Positions 29,475-38,500 are shown, counted from the first letter of the stretch. The stretch is 64,000 nt of DNA from Novosphingobium fluoreni (GCF_014196615.1 NZ_JACIDY010000002.1:434001-498000); one strand, 5' to 3'. A program made the numbers and translations. The notes: a model not told the origin generated them from the sequence alone.

Positions 29475-30674
29475 ATGATGAGCGCCCCCAGATCAGCGAC
29501 CACGCTGTCATCGCGCCATTACGGCATGGACTGGCTGCGCATTGGCGCGTTCGGCCTGCTGATTTTCTACCATGTCGGGCTGGTGTTCTCGAACTGGGAC
29601 TATGAGTTCAAGTCCGCCCATCGATACGACTGGACCGCGTACCCGTTGCTGGCGCTCAATGCCTGGCGCCTTTCGCTGCTGTTTGCGATCTCCGGCTATG
29701 CCAGCGCAGCGCTGCTGGCCCGGTCGGGCGGCGTCGTGCCGTTCCTGCGCGGCCGATTGAGCCGGCTGGGCATTCCGCTACTGTTCGGCATCGCCATCAT
29801 CACCAGCCCCCAGCCATGGATTTGGCTGACCACGTCGGAAGGGTACCGCCATGGCTACCTTTGGTTCATGGTGCATGACTACTATTCGTTCCGCAATCTG
29901 GACGGGATCAATCTGCCTTCTTGGATGCACCTGTGGTTCGTGGTGTATCTGTTGGGCTACACCTTGGCGCTTGGCGCGCTGACGCTTTTGCCCGCGAGAC
30001 TCAAGGCCGCGGTCCGTGGCGGGTTAGCGCGAGCGCTGGCCGGAAAGCTGCTGTTGCCATTGGGGATCGGCTGGATTTTCCTGGCGCGGAGCTTGCCTGG
30101 CGGGTGGGCGGACAAACACGATCTCGTCAGCGATCTTCATGCCCACGCCGCTTATCTGCCGATGTTCCTGTTCGGCGTACTGCTTCGAGGATCGGAGGGC
30201 ATACGGCTGGCGATCGCCCGGCAGTGGAAGATCGCGGCGATGCTGGCCGTGATCGGCTATCTGGTGGTCGCCGCGTGCGAGGCCCTGTTCCCGGGGGAGG
30301 CCCCGATCCCTGATGCCTGGGAGGTTCCACTGCGACTGGCAAGGGCGGCGCAGGCTTGGGGCGCGATCATCGCCTTGTTCGGCGTGGCGGACCTATATTG
30401 GAACCGCGATGGCCGCTGGCGGGCGACACTCGCCGAAGCGTCGTTCCCGTTCTACATCATCCACCAGACGCTGATATTCCTTATCGGCTATGGCCTGCGC
30501 CCGCTGCGATTGCCCGCTCTTGCCGAGTTCGCGATCCTTGTCGCGGGGACGGCGGTGGGATCGCTGGCGTTCTACCTTGGCGGCCGCGCTGTGCCACCGC
30601 TGCGCCCGGTGATCGGCCTTGGCCCGCGCGGCAAACGCAAGGCCTTGATCGAACCCGCTCGCCTGCGCGGGTGA
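29475..30674 (+). CDS. Acyltransferase 3 family membrane protein
   Basis: A 399-residue integral membrane protein with about ten hydrophobic segments. The opening GMDWLRIGAFGLLIFYHVGLVFSNWDY carries the family's key His (R...YHvG), and FPFYIIHQTLIFLIGYGLRP near the end is typical too. Such enzymes move acetyl, succinyl or other acyl groups onto glycans or lipids at the envelope; the acceptor here is unknown. GGAG lies just upstream; the start may be 29475 or 29478. It is divergent from the LysR gene. Confidence 0.85.
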   Translation: MMSAPRSATTLSSRHYGMDWLRIGAFGLLIFYHVGLVFSNWDYEFKSAHRYDWTAYPLLALNAWRLSLLFAISGYASAALLARSGGVVPFLRGRLSRLGIPLLFGIAIITSPQPWIWLTTSEGYRHGYLWFMVHDYYSFRNLDGINLPSWMHLWFVVYLLGYTLALGALTLLPARLKAAVRGGLARALAGKLLLPLGIGWIFLARSLPGGWADKHDLVSDLHAHAAYLPMFLFGVLLRGSEGIRLAIARQWKIAAMLAVIGYLVVAACEALFPGEAPIPDAWEVPLRLARAAQAWGAIIALFGVADLYWNRDGRWRATLAEASFPFYIIHQTLIFLIGYGLRPLRLPALAEFAILVAGTAVGSLAFYLGGRAVPPLRPVIGLGPRGKRKALIEPARLRG

Positions 30675-30690
30675 GCCGCCGGACCGGCCT

Positions 30691-31185
30691 TCAGATCACT
30701 TCGGCGAATGCGCCATACTTGCCGCGGTGAAACAGCATCGGGCCTTCTTCTCGCACGCTTTCCATGCGCAGCACTTCACCCATGACAAACCAGTGATCCC
30801 CCGCCTCGGTGACGGAGTAGAGCCGGCATTCGATGCAGGCCAGCGAATTGGAAATGACCGGCAGGTTGTGGTCGGAAATGACATATTCCACGCCCACGAA
30901 TTTCTCATCGCCCTTGGCGGTTACCGCGCGGCAGACATCCTGCTGATCGATGCCCAGCACGTTGACGCAGAAGTGGCCTGCCTGCTCGATCATGGGCCAG
31001 GAGGTGGAACGCTTGTCCGGGAAGAAGCCGACCAGCGGCGGATCGAGCGACACGGACGTGAAACTGCCCACGACCATGCCAGCGGGACGATTGTCCGCGT
31101 CCATCGCCGTGATCACGCAGACGCCCGTGGGGTAGTTGCCCAGCACTCTGCGGAAATCGGCGGGGTCAATCGTCGTCTGCGTCAC
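30691..31185 (-). CDS. Flavin reductase family protein
   Basis: A 164-residue FMN-binding split-barrel protein. The sequence FRRVLGNYPTGVCVITAMDADNRPAGMVVGSFTSVSLDPPLVGFFPDKRSTSW is typical of flavin reductases that hand reduced flavin to a monooxygenase (HpaC, RutF type). No partner oxygenase is nearby. The start is GTG at 31185, with GGAGGA eight bases upstream. It converges with the acyltransferase gene. Confidence 0.9.
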   Translation of the reverse strand: MTQTTIDPADFRRVLGNYPTGVCVITAMDADNRPAGMVVGSFTSVSLDPPLVGFFPDKRSTSWPMIEQAGHFCVNVLGIDQQDVCRAVTAKGDEKFVGVEYVISDHNLPVISNSLACIECRLYSVTEAGDHWFVMGEVLRMESVREEGPMLFHRGKYGAFAEVI

Positions 31186-31368
31186 TGCTCAGTTCCTCCG
31201 TCAACGCAGGACCCTCGCCCGCGCGGCTGTTGGGGGACAGATGGCAGGTCGTATCCGGTTTGCCAATCATGCGGGTGACAGGAAGCAGAGAAGCGATATT
31301 TCATCCTGGCAACTTCGGGGCTAGGTTCGGGTTTGGCTTGCATGCAGGATTTATCGAGGAGATCGAGG

Positions 31369-31893
31369 ATGAGTGCCCGCTTCGCCTTGGGGATCGCCGC
31401 CGTATCGCTGGCTCTAGCAGGCTGCTCCAAGAAAGCTGACGAGCCGCAGCCTGAGGCTACTGTCTCCTCGTCTGACGCTGCAGCGGCGCCGGAACCCTCT
31501 ATCTCTGCGATCGAGGCAGCCCCGGTTGCATCGCCGTCTCCGATGGCGAGCAAGACGTCGGAACCGCCAGCGGTGGCCAGCACGATCCCCGCCGCGATGC
31601 ACGGTCGCTGGGGGCTGGTTCCAAAAGACTGCACCAGCACAGCGGGCGACGCGAAGGGCCTGCTGGTCGTGTCTGCCAAGCAGATGAAGTTCTACGAATC
31701 CGTGGCGAGGCTCGCCAAAGTCAAGTCGTCCGGTAAAGAGACGATCCGGGCGACGTTCGGTTATTCGGGTGAGGGCCAGAGCTGGACGCAGGATGTCGAT
31801 CTGAACTTGAAGGCCGGCGGCAAGACGTTGGTGCGGCAGGATCACGGGCCCGATGCGCTGCCGGGGCCGCTCACCTATACGCGCTGCTCGTAG
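31369..31893 (+). CDS. Putative lipoprotein
   Basis: A 174-residue protein of unknown function. It starts MSARFALGIAAVSLALAGC, a lipoprotein signal with Cys at residue 19, followed by an Ala/Ser/Pro-rich linker to about residue 65 and a compact C-terminal domain (MHGRWGLVPKDCTSTAGDAKG...LTYTRCS) with two cysteines that could pair. GAGG immediately precedes the ATG at 31369. Family not recognised with confidence. Confidence 0.8.
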   Translation: MSARFALGIAAVSLALAGCSKKADEPQPEATVSSSDAAAAPEPSISAIEAAPVASPSPMASKTSEPPAVASTIPAAMHGRWGLVPKDCTSTAGDAKGLLVVSAKQMKFYESVARLAKVKSSGKETIRATFGYSGEGQSWTQDVDLNLKAGGKTLVRQDHGPDALPGPLTYTRCS

Positions 31894-31984
31894 GCCGATC
31901 GAACGTCGCGCATTGCACAACGCTGGTTTGCGCGGCTAACCTGTTGATCGGCAATCGGTGGTTATTTGAAGGTGAGCAATCGGG

Positions 31985-32200
31985 ATGGTCAATCCTCTCT
32001 TGGTGAGCGCGGCGCGTAGCGCACCGGTCTTGTTGGCGGGTACCGTCGCCGTGCCGGCAGTGGCTGGCCTGGCGGTCGTCACCGCCGCCTGCCTCGGTAC
32101 GCTGATGGTGGTGCGGCACCGTACCCAGTCGCAAGTGAGCATCCGCTATCGCAAAGGAGAGGGCTTCGTTTTCGACCTCGCCAGAGCGCCGCAATCCTGA
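31985..32200 (+). CDS. Small membrane protein
   Basis: A 71-residue protein with one long or two short hydrophobic segments (about residues 13-43, LLAGTVAVPAVAGLAVVTAACLGTLMVV) and a basic tail (RYRKGEGFVFDLARAPQS). A GAAGGTGAG stretch lies about ten bases upstream. It ends 11 bases before the hydrolase gene. Function unknown. Confidence 0.45.
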   Translation: MVNPLLVSAARSAPVLLAGTVAVPAVAGLAVVTAACLGTLMVVRHRTQSQVSIRYRKGEGFVFDLARAPQS

Positions 32201-32211
32201 CAAGTGGCCGC

Positions 32212-33261
32212 ATGACTGACGACCTTCTGACCCGACGCGAAAACAACGTCGGTTTTCTCACGCTGAACCGGCCCAAAGCGATTCACGCTCTGACCCTGGA
32301 CATGTGCCGGGCAATGACTGAGGCGTTGCTGCAATGGCGTGACGATGCGGATGTGCACGCCGTAATTCTCGAACATGGGGAAGGGCGTGGCTTCTGCTCG
32401 GGTGGTGACATCAATCTGCTGAGGCACTCCAGCCTGAGCGATCATGGCGTGTCCGGGCGGGCGTTCTTTTGGGACGAATACCGGCTGAACCATCTGCTAT
32501 TCACTTATCCCAAGCCGATCGTCGCCTTCATGGACGGCATCACCATGGGCGGCGGCGTGGGTATCTCGCAGCCAGCGCGGTACCGGATTGCGACCGAGAA
32601 CACGCGTTTCGCCATGCCGGAGACGGGCATCGGGCTGTTCCCGGACGTGGGCGGCGGCTGGTATCTATCCCGGCTGGAAGGTCGTCTCGGGCAGTTCATG
32701 GCGTTGACCGGAGCGCGCCTCGATGGGGCAGAGGCGCTGTGGGCAGGCCTGGCTACGCATTACCTCGCGGCTGCCTCGATTGCCGAGGCCAAGCAGTGGA
32801 TCGCAGCCGGGGAAGAGATCGATCAAGTGCTGAGCGCTCTTTCCGTTTCCGCGCCCCAGCCCCGCCTAAAGGAGCACGCGGCGCAGATTTCCAAGCACTT
32901 TGCCTTCGATCGGCTGGAGGATGTCCTGGCCTCCCTGGCTGCGGACGAGAGCGAGTGGGCCGTGCGTGAACTGACCACGCTGCGTACAAAAAGTCCGCTG
33001 TCTTGCAAGGTATCGCTGCGGCAACTGGCGACATCGGCCGGGCTGGGCGATTTTGCGGACAACATGGCGATGGAGTACCGCCTGGGCTCGCGTATGCTGC
33101 TCCAGCCGGACTTCGCGGAAGGGGTGCGAGCCGTGATCGTGGACAAGGACAACACGCCGCACTGGACGCCGCCGACGCCGGAAGAGGTTGGCGAGGCGCA
33201 AGTCGATGCGATTTTCGCCCCGCTGCCTGCAGCCGAGGAATGGAGCCCGCTGCCCGCCTGA
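32212..33261 (+). CDS. Enoyl-CoA hydratase/isomerase family, likely 3-hydroxyisobutyryl-CoA hydrolase
   Basis: A 349-residue crotonase-superfamily protein. Features of the 3-hydroxyisobutyryl-CoA hydrolase branch are its length, the GEGRGFCSGGDIN oxyanion segment, ITMGGGVGISQPARYRIATENTRFAMPETGIGLFPDVGGGWYLSRL with the catalytic Glu and Asp, and the extended C-terminal part (SPLSCKVSLRQL). The enzyme acts in valine degradation. No other valine catabolic gene adjoins it. Confidence 0.87.
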   Translation: MTDDLLTRRENNVGFLTLNRPKAIHALTLDMCRAMTEALLQWRDDADVHAVILEHGEGRGFCSGGDINLLRHSSLSDHGVSGRAFFWDEYRLNHLLFTYPKPIVAFMDGITMGGGVGISQPARYRIATENTRFAMPETGIGLFPDVGGGWYLSRLEGRLGQFMALTGARLDGAEALWAGLATHYLAAASIAEAKQWIAAGEEIDQVLSALSVSAPQPRLKEHAAQISKHFAFDRLEDVLASLAADESEWAVRELTTLRTKSPLSCKVSLRQLATSAGLGDFADNMAMEYRLGSRMLLQPDFAEGVRAVIVDKDNTPHWTPPTPEEVGEAQVDAIFAPLPAAEEWSPLPA

Positions 33262-33275
33262 TCGGACGGCTCAGC

Positions 33276-33479
33276 TCAGCCTGCCTGCTGGCCTTTCCTG
33301 CGGGCGATCTCGAATGCGGGAAGGCGCATGCCCTTGGTGCGGCTGGTCAGGTGATAACGCCGACACAGTTCGCACCGATAAGCTCGTAGCGTTACCGAGG
33401 CTCGAGATGCGACCTCCAAGGCGGCGGCTTCATCCGGGAAATCGCGCTTTCTGCGGCAGACCCGTGGCGATGTTCGCAT
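33276..33479 (-). CDS. Small CxxC protein
   Basis: A 67-residue basic protein with a short Cys-x-x-Cys motif in AYRCELCRRYHLTSRTKG. A His follows close by, suggesting a half zinc ribbon or a minimal metal site. It begins three bases after the nudix gene ends, on the same strand, so it is probably the last gene of the lemA-TPM-nudix operon. Function unknown. Confidence 0.6.
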   Translation of the reverse strand: MRTSPRVCRRKRDFPDEAAALEVASRASVTLRAYRCELCRRYHLTSRTKGMRLPAFEIARRKGQQAG

Positions 33480-33482
33480 CGC

Positions 33483-34025
33483 TCAACCCAGGATGCCGGG
33501 GCCCAGCAGCGTTAGCATCTTCACATCGATCGCGTAGCCCGCGTTGCGCCATTCCGCGACCTGTGCGCCGATCGTGGCCAAGGGAACGCGATGCACCACG
33601 ATATCCTCGCCCTCCACACCGCCGCCGTCTCCGATTTTCTCCAAGTCATAGGCGCGCAGCAGGGTGAAGCTTTCGCTGACCATCCCGGGCGACGAAAAGA
33701 ACTCGCCGATCACTTCCATGCGGCCGGGGCGATAGCCCGTTTCTTCCTCCAGCTCGCGCGCGCCAGCGGCTGAGACATCCTCGTCCTGCGTGTCGTCCTC
33801 GTCCCCGACGAGGCCGGCGGGTAGCTCGATGCAGCGGCAGCCTAATGGCACGCGGTACTGGTCGACCAGTATGACGTGATCCGCGTCGTCGATCGCCAAG
33901 ATTACAGCTGCACGAATGCCGCGTGCCCGGCCGACGTACTCCCATCGCCCGCGCCGCTTGGTTGTAATGAACTTGCCCTGCCAGACGATCTCTTCTGCGG
34001 CATCGGCATCGGCGACTGCGCTCAT
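33483..34025 (-). CDS. Nudix hydrolase (ADP-ribose pyrophosphatase-like)
   Basis: A 180-residue protein with a Nudix box near residues 73-100: ELPAGLVGDEDD...AGARELEEETGY. The E and REL-EEE-TG residues that hold Mg are intact, with about two extra residues between the first Gly and Glu. Pro/SPG after the box (FFSSPGMVSESFTLL) resembles ADP-ribose pyrophosphatases. It shares a four-base overlap with the TPM gene upstream. Confidence 0.88.
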   Translation of the reverse strand: MSAVADADAAEEIVWQGKFITTKRRGRWEYVGRARGIRAAVILAIDDADHVILVDQYRVPLGCRCIELPAGLVGDEDDTQDEDVSAAGARELEEETGYRPGRMEVIGEFFSSPGMVSESFTLLRAYDLEKIGDGGGVEGEDIVVHRVPLATIGAQVAEWRNAGYAIDVKMLTLLGPGILG

Positions 34026-34705
34026 ACTTCGATCAACCTGTCGGGCAATTCGTTGACGTCATCATCCTGTCGCGGGAAATGCAGCGACAGCACCGTGCCG
34101 ACCTGTTCCACCGCCGCGCACATTCCGCCCGCCACATCGCCTTGCTTCACCCGCTGCAGCAGCGCGTCCAGAGCATCCGCCCACACACTCGCCTCGACCT
34201 TGGACGCGATCGCCGCATCGGCCAGGATCTCCGCGCGGTGTTCACGCATGGAGAGATAGATGAGGATGCCGGTCCGCCCGGTCGTGCGCTGCTCGGCGCC
34301 GATCCGGAAGGCCCGCAGCGCCCGCTCATGCACGCGCTTGGCCTTGATCGGACCAGGGATGAGGAAGAAGCGCAGGGCCGGTATCAGTTGCAGTAGGACC
34401 ATGGCGGCGAACTTCGCGGTGGCGACGGCCAGCGCGATGGTGAACAGCTCACGAACCGTCCAGTCATGGACCCAGCCGCCGGATAGGGCCTCGAACAGCG
34501 ACAGATAGAATTGCGGCGCGACCGCCAGCGCCACCAGTGCGATGAAGGCGACTGCGGCGGCCCAGGCCAGGACCACGTCGGTATAGCCGTCAGAGCGGTC
34601 GGCCAACACGGTTACGATTTCACCGGCGGTGTTGCTCTCGGCGCGGGCTACCGCGTCGCTTACACGCTGGCGGTCGGCTTCGCTGAGGGTGCTTCGTCCG
34701 GTCAT
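34022..34705 (-). CDS. TPM-domain membrane protein
   Basis: A 227-residue protein with an N-terminal TPM-type segment (SEADRQRVSDAVARAESNTAGEIVTVLADRSDGYTDVVLAW), two or three membrane helices (about residues 45-70 and 90-125) and a C-terminal stretch (GRTGILIYLSMREHRAEILADAAI) typical of the DUF2207/TPM pair partner often found after a YgcG-like gene. ATG at 34705 is preferred; the longer frame is an artefact of glycine codons read out of frame. Role unknown, perhaps in membrane protein turnover or repair. Confidence 0.82.
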   Translation of the reverse strand: MTGRSTLSEADRQRVSDAVARAESNTAGEIVTVLADRSDGYTDVVLAWAAAVAFIALVALAVAPQFYLSLFEALSGGWVHDWTVRELFTIALAVATAKFAAMVLLQLIPALRFFLIPGPIKAKRVHERALRAFRIGAEQRTTGRTGILIYLSMREHRAEILADAAIASKVEASVWADALDALLQRVKQGDVAGGMCAAVEQVGTVLSLHFPRQDDDVNELPDRLIEV

Positions 34706-34707
34706 GC

Positions 34708-35502
34708 TCACCAGCTCCCGCTCGCGCCGCCGCCGCCGAAGCTGCCGCCGCCTCCGGAGAAGCCGCCACCGCCGCCGCCCCAACCGCCGCCGCCACCGCC
34801 CCAATCACTCCCGCCGCCAAAGCCGCCGGGTATCCAGACGATGGGTGAGCCAAAGCCGCCACGCCGCCGTCCGCCGTGTCCGGTCATCGCGCGCAGCACC
34901 GGCAGGACGAAGAAGAACAGCACGAAGACGAGGAAGATGATCGTGCCCACCGGAATGCCCTTTTCGCGTTCGCGGCCTTGCTGGACGGCCTGGGCGGCGA
35001 CCTTCTGCGCCTGATCGGGCGGCAGCGTCAGCTGCTTGATCACCGCATCTGCCCCGGCCTCGATCCCGCCCGGCATGTCCCCCGCCTTGAAACGGGGAAG
35101 GATGTTGTTGTTGATGATCAGGAAGTTCATCCCGTCCGGCAGCACGCCTTCCAGGCCATAGCCCGTCTCGATCCGAACCTTGCGTTCGTTGGGAGCGATA
35201 ATCAGCAATACGCCGTCGTTGCGCTGTTTGTCGCCGATGCCCCAAGCTCGGCCCAGTTGGTAGCCATAGTCAGAGATTTCGTAGCCCTGCAGGCTAGGCA
35301 GCGTGGCGATGACGAATTGGCGCTGGGATTGCTTTTCCAACGCATCCAGCTTCTGCGTCAGTCGCGTCTCGACATCCGGGGGCAGAATATTGGCGTCATC
35401 GACAACGCGGCCGGTCAGCTTGGGGAACTGCGGGCCGGCCTGCGCCACACCGGGCAGCAGCGCGCTGAAGCACAGCAGCAGCGCGCCAAGGAAGGCTCTC
35501 AT
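34708..35502 (-). CDS. TPM-domain protein with Gly-rich tail (YgcG family)
   Basis: A 264-residue protein: a signal peptide (to about residue 22, GVAQA), a TPM domain (LTGRVVDDANILPPDVETRLTQKLDALE...VRIETGYGLEGVLPDGM), one membrane helix (about 187-207, TIIFLVFVLFFFVLPVL) and a glycine-rich tail ending GASGSW. The layout matches YgcG-type proteins that sit beside LemA. It ends two bases before the next TPM gene. Confidence 0.9.
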   Translation of the reverse strand: MRAFLGALLLCFSALLPGVAQAGPQFPKLTGRVVDDANILPPDVETRLTQKLDALEKQSQRQFVIATLPSLQGYEISDYGYQLGRAWGIGDKQRNDGVLLIIAPNERKVRIETGYGLEGVLPDGMNFLIINNNILPRFKAGDMPGGIEAGADAVIKQLTLPPDQAQKVAAQAVQQGREREKGIPVGTIIFLVFVLFFFVLPVLRAMTGHGGRRRGGFGSPIVWIPGGFGGGSDWGGGGGGWGGGGGGFSGGGGSFGGGGASGSW

Positions 35503-35526
35503 GATACGAGACCCGGTCTACCGTCC

Positions 35527-36144
35527 TTACAGCTTGCCTTCGAGGCTGGGCGCTACTTCGGCACCTTGCGTCACGGCCTGGTAAGGCACCAGTGGCGAGG
35601 CACCGCGCAGCTTGGCGCCGATCATCGTCGGGAAGACCCGCACCTCGGTGTTATAGTCCTGCACGGCGCCGTTATAATCGCGCACGGCCACACGGATGCG
35701 GTTTTCCTGGCCCTCGATCTGGGTCTGCAACATCTGATAGTTTACGATCGACTTGAGATCGGGATACCGCTCAACACTGACGAGCAAACGACCCAGGCTT
35801 TGGCCGAACTGCTCCTGCGCCTGGCTGAACTGCTGCATCTTGGCCGGATCGTTCAGATCGTTGGCGGACACCTGCACGCTGGTCGCCTTGGCGCGAGCCT
35901 CGACCACGCCGGTCAGGATCGCCTTTTCCTGCTCGGCCGCGCCCTTGGCGACTGCGGCGAGGTTGGGGACGAGATTCGCTCGCTCCTGGAAGGCGGCCTG
36001 CACGTCCGCCCACTTAGCCTTGGCGGCTTCCTGCTTCGTGGGCACCGAGTTGAATCCGCAAGCCGCGAGGCTCATGGCCGCAACGGTGACGACCAGAACG
36101 CGAGCTGACCGGACGATCCGGGCGCGAGAGAGAGACTGCAACAT
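35527..36144 (-). CDS. LemA family lipoprotein
   Basis: A 205-residue LemA-family protein. It has a lipoprotein-like signal ending SLAAC (Cys at residue 29), then the LemA helical core: VQAAFQERANLVPNLAAVAKGAAEQEKAIL, and later YNGAVQDYNTEVRVFPTMIGAKL. LemA proteins are membrane-attached helical bundles of unclear function, commonly paired with TPM genes as here. ATG at 36144 gives the proper signal; the long upstream frame has none. It is the first gene of the operon running to 33276. Confidence 0.92.
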   Translation of the reverse strand: MLQSLSRARIVRSARVLVVTVAAMSLAACGFNSVPTKQEAAKAKWADVQAAFQERANLVPNLAAVAKGAAEQEKAILTGVVEARAKATSVQVSANDLNDPAKMQQFSQAQEQFGQSLGRLLVSVERYPDLKSIVNYQMLQTQIEGQENRIRVAVRDYNGAVQDYNTEVRVFPTMIGAKLRGASPLVPYQAVTQGAEVAPSLEGKL

Positions 36145-36319
36145 GCGGTAGAAATCCCTTGGCTTCAGGCGGCGCGCGGTGCGGGCCATTCCACGCGCTG
36201 AAAGATAGCGACGGTGCGCGTCCGTGCAAGGCGCAACGATGTAGGCATTTGCCGCACTTGCCACTCGCCCGCCGCTGCGGCAGCATGGTGCCCGACGCGA
36301 AAAGGATATGGGGGCCGCC

Positions 36320-36790
36320 ATGACTTTGTTGGACGAATTCAAGAAATTCATTGCGCGGGGCAATGTCCTCGATCTGGCGGTCGGCGTGATCATCGGCGCA
36401 GCGTTCGGCAAGATCGTGACCTCGCTGACTGAAAGCATTATCATGCCGATCATCGGCTGGGTGTTCGGCGATATCGATTTTTCGAACTATTTCATCTTGT
36501 TGGGTGACATTCCCGCAACCTACAAAGGCGGCCTGACCGACTATGCCGCGCTGAAGACGGCGGGTGTGGCGATGATCGGTTACGGCACGTTCATCACCCA
36601 GATCATCAATTTCCTGATCGTTGCGGCTGTGCTGTTCATGCTGCTGCGCTCGGTCAACCGCGTCATCGATTCGATGGAGCGCGAAAAGAAAGCGGCTGCC
36701 GCTACCGCTGCGGACGAGGCGGTCGCCACCGATCCACAGCTCGATACCCTGAAGGAAATCCTGGCGGAGCTGAAGCGGCGCGAAGTTTGA
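36320..36790 (+). CDS. mscL: Large-conductance mechanosensitive channel
   Basis: Opens a wide pore under membrane tension to release osmolytes after hypo-osmotic shock. The 156-residue protein has the N-terminal amphipathic helix (LLDEFKKFIARGNVLDLAVGVIIGAAFGKIV), first membrane helix, periplasmic loop, second membrane helix (FITQIINFLIVAAVLFMLL) and a C-terminal coiled bundle (LDTLKEILAELK). It is a little longer than the E. coli protein. The ATG at 36320 is preferred over 36308, where AAGGA is too close. Confidence 0.96.
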   Translation: MTLLDEFKKFIARGNVLDLAVGVIIGAAFGKIVTSLTESIIMPIIGWVFGDIDFSNYFILLGDIPATYKGGLTDYAALKTAGVAMIGYGTFITQIINFLIVAAVLFMLLRSVNRVIDSMEREKKAAAATAADEAVATDPQLDTLKEILAELKRREV

Positions 36791-36812
36791 CGGCCTCGCT
36801 GCCTGCCGCCTC

Positions 36813-36840
36813 TTCACATCCGGCGGCGATCGCTTATATG
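36813..36840 (+). promoter_or_regulatory. Probable ssrA promoter
   Basis: TTCACA (36813-36818) and TATATG (36835-36840) are spaced 16 bases apart, just before the start of the tmRNA precursor. No competing promoter is visible between mscL and ssrA. Confidence 0.45.
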
Positions 36841-36844
36841 ACAA

Positions 36845-37190
36845 CTTGTCGGTTTCGACCGGCTATGGCGATAAACTGCAGCGTGCAATAGGCACAGCGG
36901 ACCCGGGGGCGGTACCCGGCGGCTCCACCACTCTCCTCGTTTCGACGGGGATAATGACGGGGCCGAACTAGGATCGACGTGTGTTGAAAGACGTTGTTTT
37001 CGCCCGGGCTGAGTAACCCGTTCAAGGCTCAAAACTCATAAGTGCCAACGATAACGAAGCACTTGCTCTCGCGGCGTAATTCTAGGGGCTAACGCCCTGA
37101 AGTTACAAAGTTAGAACACGGTTGGGCCCACCGGGTAACAGAAGGGATTCCAGCGGTACGGAGCGCACCGGGCAACAGAAGCGCTCCACC
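36845..37190 (+). ncRNA. ssrA: Two-piece (permuted) tmRNA
   Basis: tmRNA rescues stalled ribosomes. The gene is circularly permuted as in alphaproteobacteria. The acceptor piece comes first and ends in GGCGGCTCCACCA at 36930. After a 28-base spacer with a small hairpin, the coding piece begins near 36959 with GGGGCCG, which pairs with CGGCTCC of the acceptor piece to rebuild the acceptor stem. The tag frame runs from GCC at 37044 to TAA at 37077-37079 and reads ANDNEALALAA. Two hairpins with nearly identical loops (CACCGGGYAACAGAAG) close the coding piece. End points are approximate. Confidence 0.93.
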
Positions 37191-37194
37191 TTCC

Positions 37195-37455
37195 TCAGAT
37201 TTTTGATGCATCACCTTCAACGGACGCCTTGGCCGCAGCCAGTGCCTGCTCGTGCTTCAGGCAGTCGAGGATCTTGCCCCCCGCCATGAAGACGGCCCCA
37301 GTGCATGCCAGGAACAGCAAGTCGCCACCCCATCCGGGAAAACGCGTCAGATAGACGCTGCCGCGTTCGACCGCGCCGAGCGCCAGTGCGTAGATGATGA
37401 GGAAAGCCTCCCACCGGGTCTTGATGATGAACAGGCGTCCAATCTTGCCGAGCAT
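37195..37455 (-). CDS. Small membrane protein
   Basis: An 86-residue protein with two hydrophobic segments (about residues 15-30, AFLIIYALALGAVERG, and 42-58, LLFLACTGAVFMAGG) and a charged C-terminus. GAGG eight bases before the ATG at 37455 supports this start over 37467. It converges on ssrA. I recognise no functional family. Confidence 0.7.
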   Translation of the reverse strand: MLGKIGRLFIIKTRWEAFLIIYALALGAVERGSVYLTRFPGWGGDLLFLACTGAVFMAGGKILDCLKHEQALAAAKASVEGDASKI

Positions 37456-37613
37456 TGCCAACCTCATGTTTCGACAGATTATAGCAACGGCCATGCCAAG
37501 TGACCGTTCCCGCCATTTCTTAAAGTTAAGGATAGCCTGCGTGTAATGGTTTCCGACAATTAACGAAACCGCATCGCTCGAACCGACGGGGCGCCGATCG
37601 GGATGAGAGGGGC

Positions 37614-38477
37614 TTAACGGTTAGAGGTCAGGACCCGGGCGACCGCGACGAACTCACTCACGCTCAAGGTTTCAGCGCGTCGTTGGGGGTCGATGCCGAG
37701 CATCTCCAGCGCGGCGATCGCGCCCGGCAGGCCTTTTACGCTCTGGCGCAGCATCTTGCGCCGCTGGCCAAAGGCGGCCTCGGTCAACCGCTCCAGAATT
37801 TTCATCGATACCCCGCCGGGGGCCTCTGTCGGTTCGACGTGGACAATCGCCGACATCACTTTGGGCGGGGGCGTGAAGGCGCTGCGGTGCACCTTCATCG
37901 CCAGTCGCGCGCGGGAGCGCCACTGTGCCAGCACCGCCAGTCGGCCGTATGCACTGGTATCCGGCTCGGCGATGATCCGGCGAGCGACCTCTTCCTGGAA
38001 CATCAACGTCAGCGAGGTCCACTGCGGCGGCCAAGCTTCTCCTGTCAGCCAGCCGGTGAACAGCGCCGTGCCGACGTTGTAAGGCAGGTTGGCGACAATG
38101 GCGTAAGGACCGTCGAACAAGCTGGCCGGATCGATCTTCAATGCATCGTCTTCGATCACGCGTAGCTTACCCGGGAAAGCGGCCTCAACTTCGGCCAGTG
38201 CGGGCAGGCAGCGGCGGTCCATCTCGATCGCGGTCACCTTAGCGCCGGCACGTAACAACGCCCGTGTCAGACCGCCTGGGCCGGGGCCCACTTCCAGCAC
38301 TTGTTGCCCTGCCAGCGATCCGGGCACCGCCGCGATACGGTCCAGCAGGTTTTCATCGAACAGAAAATTCTGGCCGAGCGCCTTGCTGGCCGAGAGGCCA
38401 TGGCGGGCGATCACCTCTCGCAACGGGGGCAAGGGGGGTGCTGGCGAGGAGGGCGGGGGCGGGGAAGAATTCACCAC
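37614..38477 (-). CDS. ksgA: 16S rRNA dimethyladenosine transferase
   Basis: RsmA/KsgA dimethylates two adjacent adenines at the 3' end of 16S rRNA late in 30S assembly. The 287-residue protein shows [22 protein letters not shown] motif [16 protein letters not shown] and the catalytic NLPYNVGT. A proline-rich N-terminal extension precedes the core. The start appears to be GTG (38477, or the next codon). It lies 23 bases after pdxA in the lptD-surA-pdxA-ksgA order, conserved in proteobacteria. Confidence 0.96.
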   Translation of the reverse strand: MVNSSPPPPSSPAPPLPPLREVIARHGLSASKALGQNFLFDENLLDRIAAVPGSLAGQQVLEVGPGPGGLTRALLRAGAKVTAIEMDRRCLPALAEVEAAFPGKLRVIEDDALKIDPASLFDGPYAIVANLPYNVGTALFTGWLTGEAWPPQWTSLTLMFQEEVARRIIAEPDTSAYGRLAVLAQWRSRARLAMKVHRSAFTPPPKVMSAIVHVEPTEAPGGVSMKILERLTEAAFGQRRKMLRQSVKGLPGAIAALEMLGIDPQRRAETLSVSEFVAVARVLTSNR

Positions 38478-38500
38478 GCCGTCCTAGTCGGTGTTCATGC

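Noticed and set aside
34708..34810. Glycine-codon-rich repeat tract
   Set aside because: It encodes the Gly-rich tail of the TPM protein; it is low-complexity coding DNA, not a mobile or CRISPR repeat.
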